Part shown: positions 1 to 8,563 of the stretch, one piece after another
How the letters are laid out: each line of letters begins with the position of its first letter
Position numbering within the stretch: the stretch's first letter is position 1
From: Pseudomonas sp. R76
Lineage (GTDB): Bacteria > Pseudomonadota > Gammaproteobacteria > Pseudomonadales > Pseudomonadaceae
NCBI RefSeq assembly: GCF_009834565.1
Contig: NZ_CP019428.1
Span: 620,001-684,000 of the forward strand
DNA: 64,000 nt
Direction: 5' to 3'
The notes under the pieces: generated by a model
What the model saw: only the letters and a program-made list of their open reading frames with translations
Told to the model about the DNA's origin: nothing
The model's database searches: none
Position numbers and translations under genes: made by a program

Positions 1-439
1 TCGCGGCAGCACTGAAAAAGATCGGCTTGAACAGTTCGTTGCGGTAATGCAGCAGCAGCCCGCAGCCGGCAAACAGCATGAACGTTTGCAGCGGCACCTT
101 GAACAGGTTGGAGTCGCCGGTAGGTTCCGGGCTCCACAACACGCTGGTCATTGCCCAGGCGCAAAACGCCACGAAGGCAATCACCAGCGGCTCACGCAAC
201 AACTCCTTGAGTTCTCGCGGGCGCAGACACAGCAACAGCAAGGTCGGCACGCTGAAGAAGCCGGAGTAGAACCGGTGCATGACATTGCGATTGGTGACGT
301 AGAACAGCGAACTCAGCAGCAACAACAAGCCAATGGGCAAAATCCAGAGGACCAGGAAGTCGAAAACGCGATTTGAGCCATAGGTAAGGCGCTTGGAGTG
401 CATACGATAAAGCCATTCCAGAAAGAGAAAGCCGACCAT
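1..439 (-). CDS. O-antigen ligase family protein, N-terminal fragment
   Basis: Reading the minus strand from 439 gives a hydrophobic N-terminus with stretches such as LPIGLLLLLSSLFYV and LLREPLVIAFVAFCAWAM, followed by SVLWSPEP. This pattern fits the Wzy/WaaL O-antigen ligase family, polytopic inner-membrane enzymes that join O-polysaccharide to lipid A-core. The gene runs off the left edge, so only about 146 residues are visible and the catalytic periplasmic loop is missing. An internal ATG at 403 (MHSKRL) is an equally plausible start, since neither start has a strong ribosome binding site. It is divergent from msbA. The assignment rests on the hydrophobic pattern, on context, and on the place of waaL near msbA in P. 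aeruginosa. Confidence 0.6.
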   Translation of the reverse strand, partial: MVGFLFLEWLYRMHSKRLTYGSNRVFDFLVLWILPIGLLLLLSSLFYVTNRNVMHRFYSGFFSVPTLLLLCLRPRELKELLREPLVIAFVAFCAWAMTSVLWSPEPTGDSNLFKVPLQTFMLFAGCGLLLHYRNELFKPIFFSAAA

Positions 440-461
440 CTTAAAGTAGTGGCTATATAAT
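432..461 (+). promoter_or_regulatory. candidate msbA promoter
   Basis: A perfect TATAAT lies at 456-461. The only -35 candidate is a weak CCGACC at 432-437, 18 bases upstream. It would drive msbA with a leader of about 95 bases. The element overlaps the start of the divergent ligase gene. It is a pattern match only. Confidence 0.3.
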
Positions 462-561
462 GTCGCCGGCTGGATCCAACCGGGCCGGGGGTCATGCCGG
501 GTGCAAGTACAACAGAGAAGCTGTGCTAAAGTCAGCCTCCTTTTTCAAAACGCCGCGTGAT

Positions 562-2367
562 ATGACCGACTCCAGTCCGAGCGCAAGCCCTTCGAGCTTG
601 AAAATATACTTCCGCCTGCTCATGTACGTTAAGCCCTACGCCGGCTTGTTCGCGCTGAGTATCGTCGGATTTCTGATTTTCGCGTCGACCCAGCCCATGC
701 TGGGGTACATCCTCAAGTACTTCGTCGACGGCCTATCCAACCCCGAAGCGGTGCTGTTCCCCAGCGTACCGTTCCTGCGTGACCTGCAATTGCTGCAAGC
801 CGTGCCGTTGTTGATCATTCTGATCGCAGCCTGGCAGGGCCTGGGTTCGTTCCTGGGCAACTACTTGTTGGCCAAGGTCTCCCTGGGGCTGGTCCACGAC
901 CTGCGGGTGCAGCTGTTCAACAACCTGCTGACGCTGCCCAACCGCTACTTCGACAACCACAACTCCGGGCACCTGATTTCGCGCATCACCTTCAACGTGA
1001 CCATGGTCACGGGGGCTGCGACCGATGCCATCAAGGTGGTGATCCGCGAAGGCATGACGGTGATCTTCCTGTTCGCCTCGCTGCTGTTCATGAACTGGCG
1101 CCTGACGCTGGTGATGATCGCCATCCTGCCGTTGATTGCGGTGATGGTCAGCACGGCCAGCAAGAAATTCCGCAAGCAGAGCAAAAAGATCCAGGTGGCC
1201 ATGGGCGACGTGACGCACGTGGCCTCCGAAACCATCCAGGGTTACCGCGTGGTGCGCAGCTTCGGCGGCGAAGTCTACGAGGAGAAACGCTTCCTCAAGG
1301 CCAGCCAGGGCAACACCGACAAGCAACTGCGCATGACCCGCACCGGGGCGATCTACACCCCGTTGCTGCAACTGGTGATCTACACCGCCATGGCGGTGTT
1401 GATGTTCCTGGTGCTCTACCTGCGCGGTGACGCGTCGGCCGGTGACATGGTGGCTTACATCACCTTGGCTGGCTTGCTGCCCAAGCCGATCCGCCAATTG
1501 TCGGAAGTCAGCTCGACCATCCAGAAGGGTGTGGCCGGCGCTGAAAGCATTTTCGAACAGCTGGACGAAGAGCAGGAAGTCGACGGCGGCACCGTCGAGC
1601 GCGACAAGGTCAGTGGCCGCCTCGAAGTGCGCAACCTCAACTTCACCTACCCCGGCACCGAACGCCATGTGCTCAAGGACATCAGCTTTACCGCTGAGCC
1701 TGGGCAGATGATCGCCCTGGTGGGCCGTTCCGGCAGCGGCAAGTCGACGCTGGCCAGCCTGATTCCGCGTTTCTACCACCATGAAAGCGGCGACATCCTG
1801 CTCGACGGCGTAGAGATCGAAGACTACAAGCTGCTCAACCTGCGCAAGCACATTGCCCAGGTGACCCAGCACGTGACGTTGTTCAGCGACACGGTGACCA
1901 ACAACATCGCCTATGGCGACCTGGCTGGCGCGCCACGGGCGGACGTTGAAGCAGCGGCGGCAGATGCCTACGCCAAGGACTTCATCGACCAGTTGCCCAA
2001 AGGCTTCGATACCCAGGTTGGCGAAAACGGCGTGCTGTTGTCCGGCGGCCAACGCCAGCGCCTGGCAATCGCCCGGGCCTTGCTGAAGAACGCGCCGCTG
2101 CTGATTCTCGACGAGGCCACCTCGGCCCTCGACACCGAATCGGAGCGGCACATTCAGGCGGCCCTGGACAAGGTCATGCAAGGGCGCACGACCCTGGTGA
2201 TCGCGCACCGCCTGTCCACTATCGAGAAGGCCGACTTGATCCTGGTGATGGACGACGGTCGGATTGTCGAGCGCGGCACCCACGGCGAGCTGTTGGCGCA
2301 GAACGGCTATTACGCCCGCCTGCATGCCATGGGCCTGGATGCACCGGTCCCGGCCGACATCACCTAA
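562..2367 (+). CDS. msbA: lipid A export ATP-binding/permease protein MsbA
   Basis: This homodimeric ABC exporter flips lipid A-core across the inner membrane. The first ~320 residues carry six membrane helices. The C-terminal ATPase has Walker A GRSGSGKS, the signature LSGGQRQR, Walker B LLILDEATSALD and the switch histidine in IAHRLST. I start at the ATG at 562 (MTDSSPSAS), which gives 601 residues, close to the usual family length. An upstream in-frame extension to 460 would add 34 residues unlike the family. The flanking ligase and hldE genes are also lipopolysaccharide genes, which supports lipid A as the substrate. The coding sequence is complete. Confidence 0.95.
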   Translation: MTDSSPSASPSSLKIYFRLLMYVKPYAGLFALSIVGFLIFASTQPMLGYILKYFVDGLSNPEAVLFPSVPFLRDLQLLQAVPLLIILIAAWQGLGSFLGNYLLAKVSLGLVHDLRVQLFNNLLTLPNRYFDNHNSGHLISRITFNVTMVTGAATDAIKVVIREGMTVIFLFASLLFMNWRLTLVMIAILPLIAVMVSTASKKFRKQSKKIQVAMGDVTHVASETIQGYRVVRSFGGEVYEEKRFLKASQGNTDKQLRMTRTGAIYTPLLQLVIYTAMAVLMFLVLYLRGDASAGDMVAYITLAGLLPKPIRQLSEVSSTIQKGVAGAESIFEQLDEEQEVDGGTVERDKVSGRLEVRNLNFTYPGTERHVLKDISFTAEPGQMIALVGRSGSGKSTLASLIPRFYHHESGDILLDGVEIEDYKLLNLRKHIAQVTQHVTLFSDTVTNNIAYGDLAGAPRADVEAAAADAYAKDFIDQLPKGFDTQVGENGVLLSGGQRQRLAIARALLKNAPLLILDEATSALDTESERHIQAALDKVMQGRTTLVIAHRLSTIEKADLILVMDDGRIVERGTHGELLAQNGYYARLHAMGLDAPVPADIT

Positions 2368-2372
2368 AACCT

Positions 2373-2462
2373 TGTGGGAGCGGGCTTGCCCGCGATAGCG
2401 GAGTATCAGTCACCGAATGTTTCGACTGATTCACCGCCATCGCGGGCAAGCCCGCTCCCACA
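2373..2462. repeat. REP doublet (REPIN), GCGGGCTTGCCCGCG subtype
   Basis: Two inverted arms, GTGGGAGCGGGCTTGCCCGC and its complement, are separated by about 40 bases. This is the typical REP-doublet layout of fluorescent pseudomonads. It sits 6 bases after the msbA stop and could also act as a 3' mRNA hairpin. Related copies lie at 10762, 18993, 29698, 37049, 53331 and 60127. Confidence 0.9.
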
Positions 2463-2584
2463 GGTGTTCCTCAGTGGATTCAATGGCAGGCCCGTCGCAC
2501 TATCTTCTGTGCACACCCTCCACAAGCCTTCCATAACCCTGTGCTAATATCGCGCCCCTGTTCATTTTGTATGTGGGTTGCTCC

Positions 2585-4009
2585 ATGAAGTTGTCCATGC
2601 CGCGATTCGATCAAGCCCCTGTCTTGGTGGTCGGCGATGTCATGCTCGACCGTTACTGGCATGGCGGAACCTCACGGATTTCCCCTGAGGCACCGGTGCC
2701 GGTCGTCAAGGTCGAGCAAATCGAAGACCGTCCAGGCGGCGCTGCCAACGTTGCCCTTAACATTGCCGCCCTCGGCGCCCCGGCCTCCCTGGTGGGTGTG
2801 ACCGGCGACGACGAAGCCGCCGACAGCCTGGCCAACAGCCTGCGCGGCGCCGGCGTGCGCGCGCTGTTCCAGCGCATTGCCCATCAGCCGACCATCGTCA
2901 AGCTGCGGGTCATGAGCCGTCACCAGCAACTGCTGCGTATCGATTTTGAAGAACCCTTCGCCACCGACGCCTTGGCCCTCAGCGGCCAGGTCGACGCGTT
3001 GCTCGAAGGCATCAAGGTGCTGGTCTTGTCCGACTACGGCAAAGGCGCCTTGAAGAACCACCAGGAACTGATCAAGGCCGCCAAGGCCCGCAACATTCCG
3101 GTGCTGGCTGATCCCAAGGGCAAGGACTTCTCGATTTATCGAGGCGCCAGCCTGATCACGCCAAACCTCAGCGAGTTCGAAGCCATTGTCGGCGGTTGCG
3201 CCGATGAGCACGAACTGGTGACCAAGGGCGCCACGCTGATGGCCGATCTCGACCTGGGCGCCTTGCTGGTCACCCGTGGCGAGCACGGCATGACCCTGCT
3301 GCGCCCCGGCCACCCGGCGATGCACCTGCCGGCGCGTGCGCGGGAAGTGTTCGACGTGACAGGCGCCGGCGACACCGTGATTTCTACCCTGGCCGCCTCG
3401 ATTGCAGCCGGTGAAGAGTTGCCCCACGCCGTGGCACTCGCCAATCTGGCGGCGGGCATCGTGGTTGGCAAGCTGGGTACTGCCGCCATCAGCGCGCCTG
3501 AGCTGCGCCGTGCGATCCAGCGCTCCGAAGGCTCCGAGCGCGGTGTGCTGACCATCGAGCAGTTGCTGCTGGCGATTGACGATGCGCGTGCTCACAACGA
3601 AAGCATTGTGTTCACCAATGGTTGCTTCGACATCCTGCATGCCGGGCACGTGACTTACCTGGAACAGGCGCGCGCCCAAGGCGACCGCCTGATCGTTGCC
3701 GTCAATGACGATGCTTCGGTCAGCCGCCTTAAAGGCCCGGGCCGTCCAATCAACAGTGTCGACCGGCGCATGGCCGTATTGGCGGGTTTGGGCGCTGTGG
3801 ACTGGGTGATCAGCTTCTCTGAAGGCACCCCGGAAAACCTGCTGGCGCAAGTCAAGCCGGACGTATTGGTCAAGGGCGGCGACTACTCCGTCGACCAGGT
3901 CGTCGGTGCCGATATCGTCAGCGCCTACGGCGGCACGGTCAAAGTGCTGGGGCTGGTTGAAAACAGCTCGACCACGGCGATTGTCGAGAAGATTCGCAAC
4001 AATGAGTAA
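2585..4009 (+). CDS. hldE: bifunctional heptose 7-phosphate kinase / heptose 1-phosphate adenylyltransferase HldE
   Basis: HldE makes ADP-heptose for the lipopolysaccharide inner core. It phosphorylates heptose 7-phosphate and then adenylates heptose 1-phosphate. Residues 1 to about 320 form a PfkB-type kinase with the signature DVTGAGDT. From about residue 345 a nucleotidyltransferase domain begins with FTNGCFDILHAGH, which holds the HxGH-type motif. The start at 2585 (MKLSMPRFDQ) gives 474 residues, the expected full length. A start at 2567 would add only six residues. The last bases overlap the next gene by eight, so translation is probably coupled. The neighbours msbA and waaA act in the same pathway. 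Confidence 0.95.
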   Translation: MKLSMPRFDQAPVLVVGDVMLDRYWHGGTSRISPEAPVPVVKVEQIEDRPGGAANVALNIAALGAPASLVGVTGDDEAADSLANSLRGAGVRALFQRIAHQPTIVKLRVMSRHQQLLRIDFEEPFATDALALSGQVDALLEGIKVLVLSDYGKGALKNHQELIKAAKARNIPVLADPKGKDFSIYRGASLITPNLSEFEAIVGGCADEHELVTKGATLMADLDLGALLVTRGEHGMTLLRPGHPAMHLPARAREVFDVTGAGDTVISTLAASIAAGEELPHAVALANLAAGIVVGKLGTAAISAPELRRAIQRSEGSERGVLTIEQLLLAIDDARAHNESIVFTNGCFDILHAGHVTYLEQARAQGDRLIVAVNDDASVSRLKGPGRPINSVDRRMAVLAGLGAVDWVISFSEGTPENLLAQVKPDVLVKGGDYSVDQVVGADIVSAYGGTVKVLGLVENSSTTAIVEKIRNNE

Positions 4010-4937
4010 CGCTGATAAGTGGGTCCTGATCACCGGCGGCGCCGGCTTTATCGGTTCGCACCTGGTCGATGCCTTGCTCGCCAACGGCTATGCCGTGCGG
4101 GTGCTGGATGACCTGTCGACCGGCAAGCGCAGCAACTTGCCGCTGGATAACCCGCGCGTGCAGTTGATTGAAGGTGATGTGGCCGATGCCGAAAAGGTAG
4201 CGCAAGCCGCCGTTGGCGCAAGCGCCGTGGTGCACTTGGCAGCAGTGGCGTCGGTACAAGCCTCGGTGGACGACCCGGTGAGCACTCACCAGAGTAATTT
4301 CGTCGGCACCCTGAATGTCTGCGAGGCCATGCGCAAGGCGGGCGTCAAGCGTGTGGTGTACGCCTCCAGTGCGGCGGTGTATGGCAACAACGGCGAGGGC
4401 GATTCGATTGACGAAGCGACCACCAAGGCGCCGCTGACGCCCTATGCTTCCGACAAATTGGCCGGTGAGCACTACTTCGATTTCTACCGCCGCCAGCATG
4501 GCCTGGAGCCGGTGATCTTCCGCTTCTTCAATATCTTCGGGCCGCGCCAGGATCCGTCATCGCCGTATTCGGGGGTGATCAGCATCTTCAGTGAGCGCGT
4601 GCAGCAGGGCTTGCCGATTGCCGTGTTCGGTGACGGCGAGCAAACCCGTGATTTCATGTACGTGGAAGACTTGGTGGATGTGCTGGTGCAGGCCATCGAA
4701 GCGCCTGAAGCGCCACTGGGGGCGATCAACGTCGGCTGGAACCGCACCACCACGCTCAAGCAGGTGTTGCAGGCGTTGGAAGAAGTGGTCGGCCAGTTGC
4801 CGGCGATCACTTACGGGCCGGCGCGTTCGGGGGATATTCGGCATTCGCGGGCGAATAACCAGCGGCTCTTGGCGAGCTTCAAGTTGCCTGAACCGACCCC
4901 GTTGAAGGTCGGGCTGGAGCGGTTACTCAACGGCTGA
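4002..4937 (+). CDS. NAD-dependent sugar epimerase/dehydratase (extended SDR)
   Basis: This is a 311-residue extended short-chain dehydrogenase. The N-terminal Rossmann motif is [10 protein letters not shown], followed by ASSAAVYG and the catalytic YASDK (YxxxK). It fits UDP-glucose 4-epimerase-like enzymes acting on nucleotide sugars, but the substrate cannot be read from sequence. The ATG at 4002 lies inside the last codons of hldE, so the two are surely cotranscribed, which suggests a role in lipopolysaccharide sugar supply. In P. aeruginosa I recall two acyl-CoA dehydrogenase-type genes at this position instead, so this gene may be a lineage-specific insertion in an otherwise conserved order. 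Confidence 0.85.
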   Translation: MSNADKWVLITGGAGFIGSHLVDALLANGYAVRVLDDLSTGKRSNLPLDNPRVQLIEGDVADAEKVAQAAVGASAVVHLAAVASVQASVDDPVSTHQSNFVGTLNVCEAMRKAGVKRVVYASSAAVYGNNGEGDSIDEATTKAPLTPYASDKLAGEHYFDFYRRQHGLEPVIFRFFNIFGPRQDPSSPYSGVISIFSERVQQGLPIAVFGDGEQTRDFMYVEDLVDVLVQAIEAPEAPLGAINVGWNRTTTLKQVLQALEEVVGQLPAITYGPARSGDIRHSRANNQRLLASFKLPEPTPLKVGLERLLNG

Positions 4938-4947
4938 GCCTTGTGAT

Positions 4948-5060
4948 GATCGTTCCCACGCTCTGCGTGGGAACGCATCCTGTGACGCTCCGCGTCACAT
5001 TGTGACATCAGGACGCGGAGCGTCCGGGGCGGCATTCCCACGCAGATCGTGGGAACGATC
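4948..5060. repeat. 113-bp compound palindromic repeat (GATCGTTCCCACGC family), copy 1
   Basis: The ends are near-perfect inverted repeats, GATCGTTCCCACGCTCTGCG against its complement. Each arm is itself a small hairpin. Two inner hairpins, TGACGCTCCGCGTCA and GGACGCGGAGCGTCC, fill the middle. The element lies between two convergent genes. Other copies are at 14684, 26466 and 26646, with a half copy at 60231. No coding capacity is visible. Confidence 0.9.
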
Positions 5061-5072
5061 GATCGACGGGTG

Positions 5073-6041
5073 TCAGCGGCTGGCTTTTTTCTTCGGCACA
5101 ATCTTGCGCAACATCTGCCGCGCCTTGCCGGTCAGGCGCTTGAGTTTCGACTCTTTCTCCGGTTCGGCCAGCCCTTGCTGCCGCAGCCAATCCTTCCAGC
5201 GAATCCGCTCATCGCGCACCAGCCAGCCTTCCTGCTGGGCAAAGCTCTCGGCCAGGTATAAGCCGCGGGTGCTGGCCGGATACAGCTGGTCTTTTTTCAC
5301 CGTGTACAGCTCGGCCAACGGTTGCCCGTCTTTGAGCGGCATCAGGTACAGGTCGGGCCGCTGGCGGTCCAGGCGCGCCACTAACTGGTCTCCTTCAAGC
5401 CGCTCATCCACATGAAACAGGCTCAGGGACTTGGCTTCCTTCGGCACTTCCAAACGCAAGTCATAAATCAATTGCAGCGACGCGGTCGGCAGGTGCACGT
5501 AAGCCCGTGGGCGTTCGATCAGTTGCGTGGTCGCGCAGCGTACCGGGCGTGCGGCGCCCGACAGCGGGCTCAAGCGAAACGGCAGGGCTTCGCGGTAATG
5601 CAGGGCGGCGGAGTAGGGCGCCGGCAGCCAGGTGTCATTGAAGCGCCCGCCCAGCCAGCCTTCGGGCGTTTCCAGCAGGCACTCTTCGGCTATTTCCTGG
5701 ATGGCGGTGTGCAGCGGCAGGTTCAGTTCGTGAGCCGGCACGTAGCCGGAGATCAGCTTGAGCACCACGTCGCCACGGTCCTGGCGACGCTGGCGCACCA
5801 GCACCCAATAATCCTTGTTTTGCCAATGCAGTGTCAGGCGCACCGACACGCCGAGGTTCGCCAGTTCCAGGGCGAAACGCTCGGGGTCTGCTACTTCCAC
5901 CGGCTTGCGCCGCTGCAGGGTTTGGGCAAAGTTGAGCGGCATGCCCACGCTTTGGTAGCTCAGGCCTTCGGGTGTTGCTTCGACGTGCAGCGGCAGTGTT
6001 TTAAAGTTGCTGGGGTTTTTTCTAATAAGCGTTCGCGGCAT
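5073..6041 (-). CDS. conserved Pseudomonas protein of unknown function
   Basis: This 322-residue soluble protein ends in a very basic tail (KKKASR). I find no Walker A, signal peptide or membrane helix. Orthologues in this locus (around PA4993) are, as I remember, sometimes labelled metal ABC transporter ATPase, but the sequence gives no support for that. The ATG at 6041 (MPRTLIRKN) follows a good AAGGAG site, so I prefer it to the longer frame. It lies 41 bases after the aldo/keto reductase and is probably the last gene of the SMR-FAD-AKR operon. The segment [15 protein letters not shown] hints at a binding rather than an enzymatic fold. Function unknown. Confidence 0.75.
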   Translation of the reverse strand: MPRTLIRKNPSNFKTLPLHVEATPEGLSYQSVGMPLNFAQTLQRRKPVEVADPERFALELANLGVSVRLTLHWQNKDYWVLVRQRRQDRGDVVLKLISGYVPAHELNLPLHTAIQEIAEECLLETPEGWLGGRFNDTWLPAPYSAALHYREALPFRLSPLSGAARPVRCATTQLIERPRAYVHLPTASLQLIYDLRLEVPKEAKSLSLFHVDERLEGDQLVARLDRQRPDLYLMPLKDGQPLAELYTVKKDQLYPASTRGLYLAESFAQQEGWLVRDERIRWKDWLRQQGLAEPEKESKLKRLTGKARQMLRKIVPKKKASR

Positions 6042-6082
6042 GTCGGCTCCTTCTTGCGACGGGGTCGGCCGCGTGGGCGGCA

Positions 6083-6895
6083 TCAGAGTTGACGAATGAC
6101 CTTGGCAGCGGTCGCCACGTTATGGGCCAGGTGCAGCGGATTAATGGTCCCGACAATAGCACTGGCGACGCCCGTTTGCGCAAACAACAACATGAAACTG
6201 GCGTGAATTGGATCCATTCCTGGCTCCAAGCACACGTGGCCGCTGGCCAGGGCTTTTTTCACCAGGATGCCTTTGCCGTGAGCCGCTGCGTAATCAATGA
6301 CGGCTTTTTCCGCTTGTTCGTTCAAATTGTAGGTGACCATGGCGCAATCGCCTTGTTCCAGAGCCTTCACGCCGCCTTCGACGGTTTTGCCGGAGAAGCC
6401 GTAGCCGCGAATCTTGCCCTCTTTTTTCAGCTCGGCCAGGGTCTGGTACACCTCGCAATCATTGAGGATATGCAGGTCATTGCCGTCGGAATGCACCAGC
6501 ACCAGGTCGATAAAATCCGTTTCAAGTCGTTTCAAGCTGCGCTCGATCGACATCCGCGTATGGGCGGCGCTGAAGTCGTGCCGGGACACGCCATCGGCAA
6601 ACTCTTCACCGACCTTGCTGACGATCACCCAATCCTTGCGCTGATCGCGCAGCAGTGGCCCCAGGCGTTCTTCGCTGCGGCCATACGCCGGGGCTGTGTC
6701 GATCAGGTTGATGCCCAACTGGCGGGCCTGGCGCAGCAACATCCGTGCTTCGTCGTCGCCGGGAATCTGGAAACCGTTGGGGTATTTCACGCCTTGGTCG
6801 CGACCGAGCTTGACGGTGCCCAGGCCCAGCGGCGAGACCATCAGGCCGGTGCTGCCCAGCGGGCGATGCAGGTCATGCAGAGTGGGCAGGCTCAT
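6083..6895 (-). CDS. aldo/keto reductase family oxidoreductase
   Basis: A 270-residue NADPH-dependent aldo/keto reductase. It shows the start motif LGSTGLMVSPLGLGTVKLG, the active-site region INLIDTAPAYGRSEERLG and the lysine-containing WVIVSKVG. The protein is short for the family (usually 280-340), but the barrel core appears complete. The ATG at 6895 overlaps the stop of the upstream FAD oxidoreductase in an ATGA, so the pair is translationally coupled. The substrate is unknown. The pairing suggests two redox steps on one small molecule, which is inference. The locus matches PA4992 in P. aeruginosa. Confidence 0.85.
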   Translation of the reverse strand: MSLPTLHDLHRPLGSTGLMVSPLGLGTVKLGRDQGVKYPNGFQIPGDDEARMLLRQARQLGINLIDTAPAYGRSEERLGPLLRDQRKDWVIVSKVGEEFADGVSRHDFSAAHTRMSIERSLKRLETDFIDLVLVHSDGNDLHILNDCEVYQTLAELKKEGKIRGYGFSGKTVEGGVKALEQGDCAMVTYNLNEQAEKAVIDYAAAHGKGILVKKALASGHVCLEPGMDPIHASFMLLFAQTGVASAIVGTINPLHLAHNVATAAKVIRQL

Positions 6896-8070
6896 GGCAA
6901 CAGTTGCTCCCAGGCAGGTTGGCCAATGGCCGGTTTTGGCAGGTCGGGCAGGGCTTCGCTGTTGGCGCTCGGGCGGATGCCGTCGCGTTCCAGCGCGCTG
7001 AGCACGCGGTCGGCGAAGTCCGGCGCCAGGGCCAGTTTGGTCGGCCAGCCGACTAACAGGCGGCCCTGTTCGGCGAGGAAAGCGTTGTCGGGGCGGCTCA
7101 GGCCCGATTGCAGCGGCTCGGCACGGTCGACGCGCAGGGTGGCCCACTGGGTCTGGCTCATGTCGATCCACGGCAGTAATTGCGCCAGCTCTTTTTGCGC
7201 GGTGGCGATCTGTTCTTCAGGCGTGCGCGCCACGCCGTCCGCCTCGGCAATGTCGCCGCCCATGTACCACACCCAATTGCCATCGGCGGCCGGGTGCGTG
7301 GTGATGGTGAGGCGCGGCTTGGTGCCGCCGCTCAGGCAGTGGGCGTACAACGGCTTCAGGCCCGGGCCTTTGGCGATGATCATGTGCAGCGGGCGCTTTT
7401 GCATGGCCGGCTGGCTCAGGCCCAGGGCGCTGAGCAGGTCAGCTGTGCCGCCACCGGCACTCAGCACGATGCGCTGGGCGCGGATCTCGCGGCCATCCAC
7501 CTTCAAGCCCACCAGCGTGTCGCCTTCCAGCAGCGGTTCGATGTGTTGCCCGGCGAGCAAGCCGTCACCGGCCAGTTGCGCCAGGCGTTCGATCAGGCTG
7601 GGCACATCGATGACCAGCTCTGCCAGGCGATAGACCTTGCCCTTGAAGCGACGGTCTTGCAGGGCAGGCGGCAATTCATCGCCCTTGACCTGATCGACAC
7701 GGCCGCGCACGGCCTTGCTGGCGAAAAAGCTGGTGAGGTTGCCGGCGATGGTGCCGGGCGACCACAGGTAATGGGCTTCAGACAGCAAGCGCACACCGGA
7801 CAGGTCCAGCTCGCCGTTACCGGCCAGGGCTTCGCGCCAGCGGCGCGGCATATCGGCAATCGCTTCGGAAGCGCCGGTGAGGGCGCCGTGCAGGGCGTAT
7901 TTCGCACCGCCGTGAATAATCCCCTGGGACTTCACGCTTTGCCCGCCACCCAAGGTGGCGCTTTCCACCACCACCGTGGAAAACCCCTGGCTGCGCAGGC
8001 GCGCATTGAGCCAGAGGCCGGCAACCCCGGCGCCGACAATCAGAACGTCGGTGGAAATAACGGATGGCAT
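6892..8070 (-). CDS. FAD-dependent oxidoreductase (DAO family)
   Basis: A 392-residue D-amino-acid/glycerol-3-phosphate oxidase-type flavoprotein. The N-terminal dinucleotide motif VLIVGAGVAGLWLNARL binds FAD. VLSAGGGTADLL and the C-terminal region around RLLVGWPTKLAL fit the second FAD contact. There is no signal peptide, so it is cytoplasmic. It probably starts at ATG 8070, after a GAGGTC-type ribosome binding site. The next gene overlaps by 4 bases, and the SMR exporter stop is 55 bases upstream, so the genes are likely cotranscribed. The substrate cannot be deduced. Corresponds to PA4991. Confidence 0.85.
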   Translation of the reverse strand: MPSVISTDVLIVGAGVAGLWLNARLRSQGFSTVVVESATLGGGQSVKSQGIIHGGAKYALHGALTGASEAIADMPRRWREALAGNGELDLSGVRLLSEAHYLWSPGTIAGNLTSFFASKAVRGRVDQVKGDELPPALQDRRFKGKVYRLAELVIDVPSLIERLAQLAGDGLLAGQHIEPLLEGDTLVGLKVDGREIRAQRIVLSAGGGTADLLSALGLSQPAMQKRPLHMIIAKGPGLKPLYAHCLSGGTKPRLTITTHPAADGNWVWYMGGDIAEADGVARTPEEQIATAQKELAQLLPWIDMSQTQWATLRVDRAEPLQSGLSRPDNAFLAEQGRLLVGWPTKLALAPDFADRVLSALERDGIRPSANSEALPDLPKPAIGQPAWEQLLP

Positions 8071-8125
8071 GGGCGACCTCAGTGTTCAAGACAAGAGGCG
8101 CAGTATACAGGCTGTTGAGCGCCGA

Positions 8126-8461
8126 TCAGTGCCCGGCGGTTTTCGAGAACAGCTGAATCACCACCACGCCCAGCACAATCAGGCCCATGCCCAGCATCGC
8201 CGGTACATCCAGTTTCTGGCCGTAGATAAACAGCGCGGCGACGCTGACCATCACAATCCCAAGCCCCGCCCAGACCGCATAGGCCACGCCCACCGGCACG
8301 GTGCGCACCACCAGCGTGAGCATCCAGAACGCGACGCCATAACCCACAATCATCAGCAGCAGCGGGATCGGCGTGCTCAAGCCCTTGACCGCTTTCATGG
8401 ACACGGTCGCGATCACTTCCGAGCAAATGGCAATGGCCAGGTAAACATAGGCGATATTCAT
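8126..8461 (-). CDS. small multidrug resistance (SMR) family exporter
   Basis: A 111-residue protein with four predicted membrane helices. The conserved proton/drug-binding glutamate of helix 1 is Glu15 in AICSEVIAT. The pattern GVAYAVWAGLGIV in helix 3 and the order of helices match EmrE-type proton-coupled exporters of cationic compounds, rather than the SugE/Gdx guanidinium branch. It is divergent from the LysR-type gene at 8564, with 102 bases between the start codons, so it is the natural candidate target of that regulator. Matches PA4990. Confidence 0.9.
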   Translation of the reverse strand: MNIAYVYLAIAICSEVIATVSMKAVKGLSTPIPLLLMIVGYGVAFWMLTLVVRTVPVGVAYAVWAGLGIVMVSVAALFIYGQKLDVPAMLGMGLIVLGVVVIQLFSKTAGH

Positions 8462-8514
8462 GGGGTAATCCTCGGTGTGGGCGTGCTTGATAAGGTCGGC
8501 ATTCTAACGCCTGG

Positions 8515-8556
8515 AAAGATGGGGTAAAGTCATTACCTATCCGATTTAAAGATGGG
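8515..8556. promoter_or_regulatory. candidate operator between SMR exporter and LysR genes
   Basis: AAAGATGGG occurs twice, at 8515-8523 and 8548-8556, 33 bases apart (about three helical turns). Between them lies the palindrome GGTAA-AGTCA-TTACC at 8523-8537. The layout suits binding by the adjacent LysR-type protein. No experimental site is known to me. Confidence 0.4.
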
Positions 8557-8563
8557 TTGAGCC

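Noticed and set aside
4948..5060. A CRISPR-like or insertion-sequence reading of the palindromic repeats
   Set aside because: The repeats are spread out, not regularly spaced with unique spacers, and hold no transposase frame.
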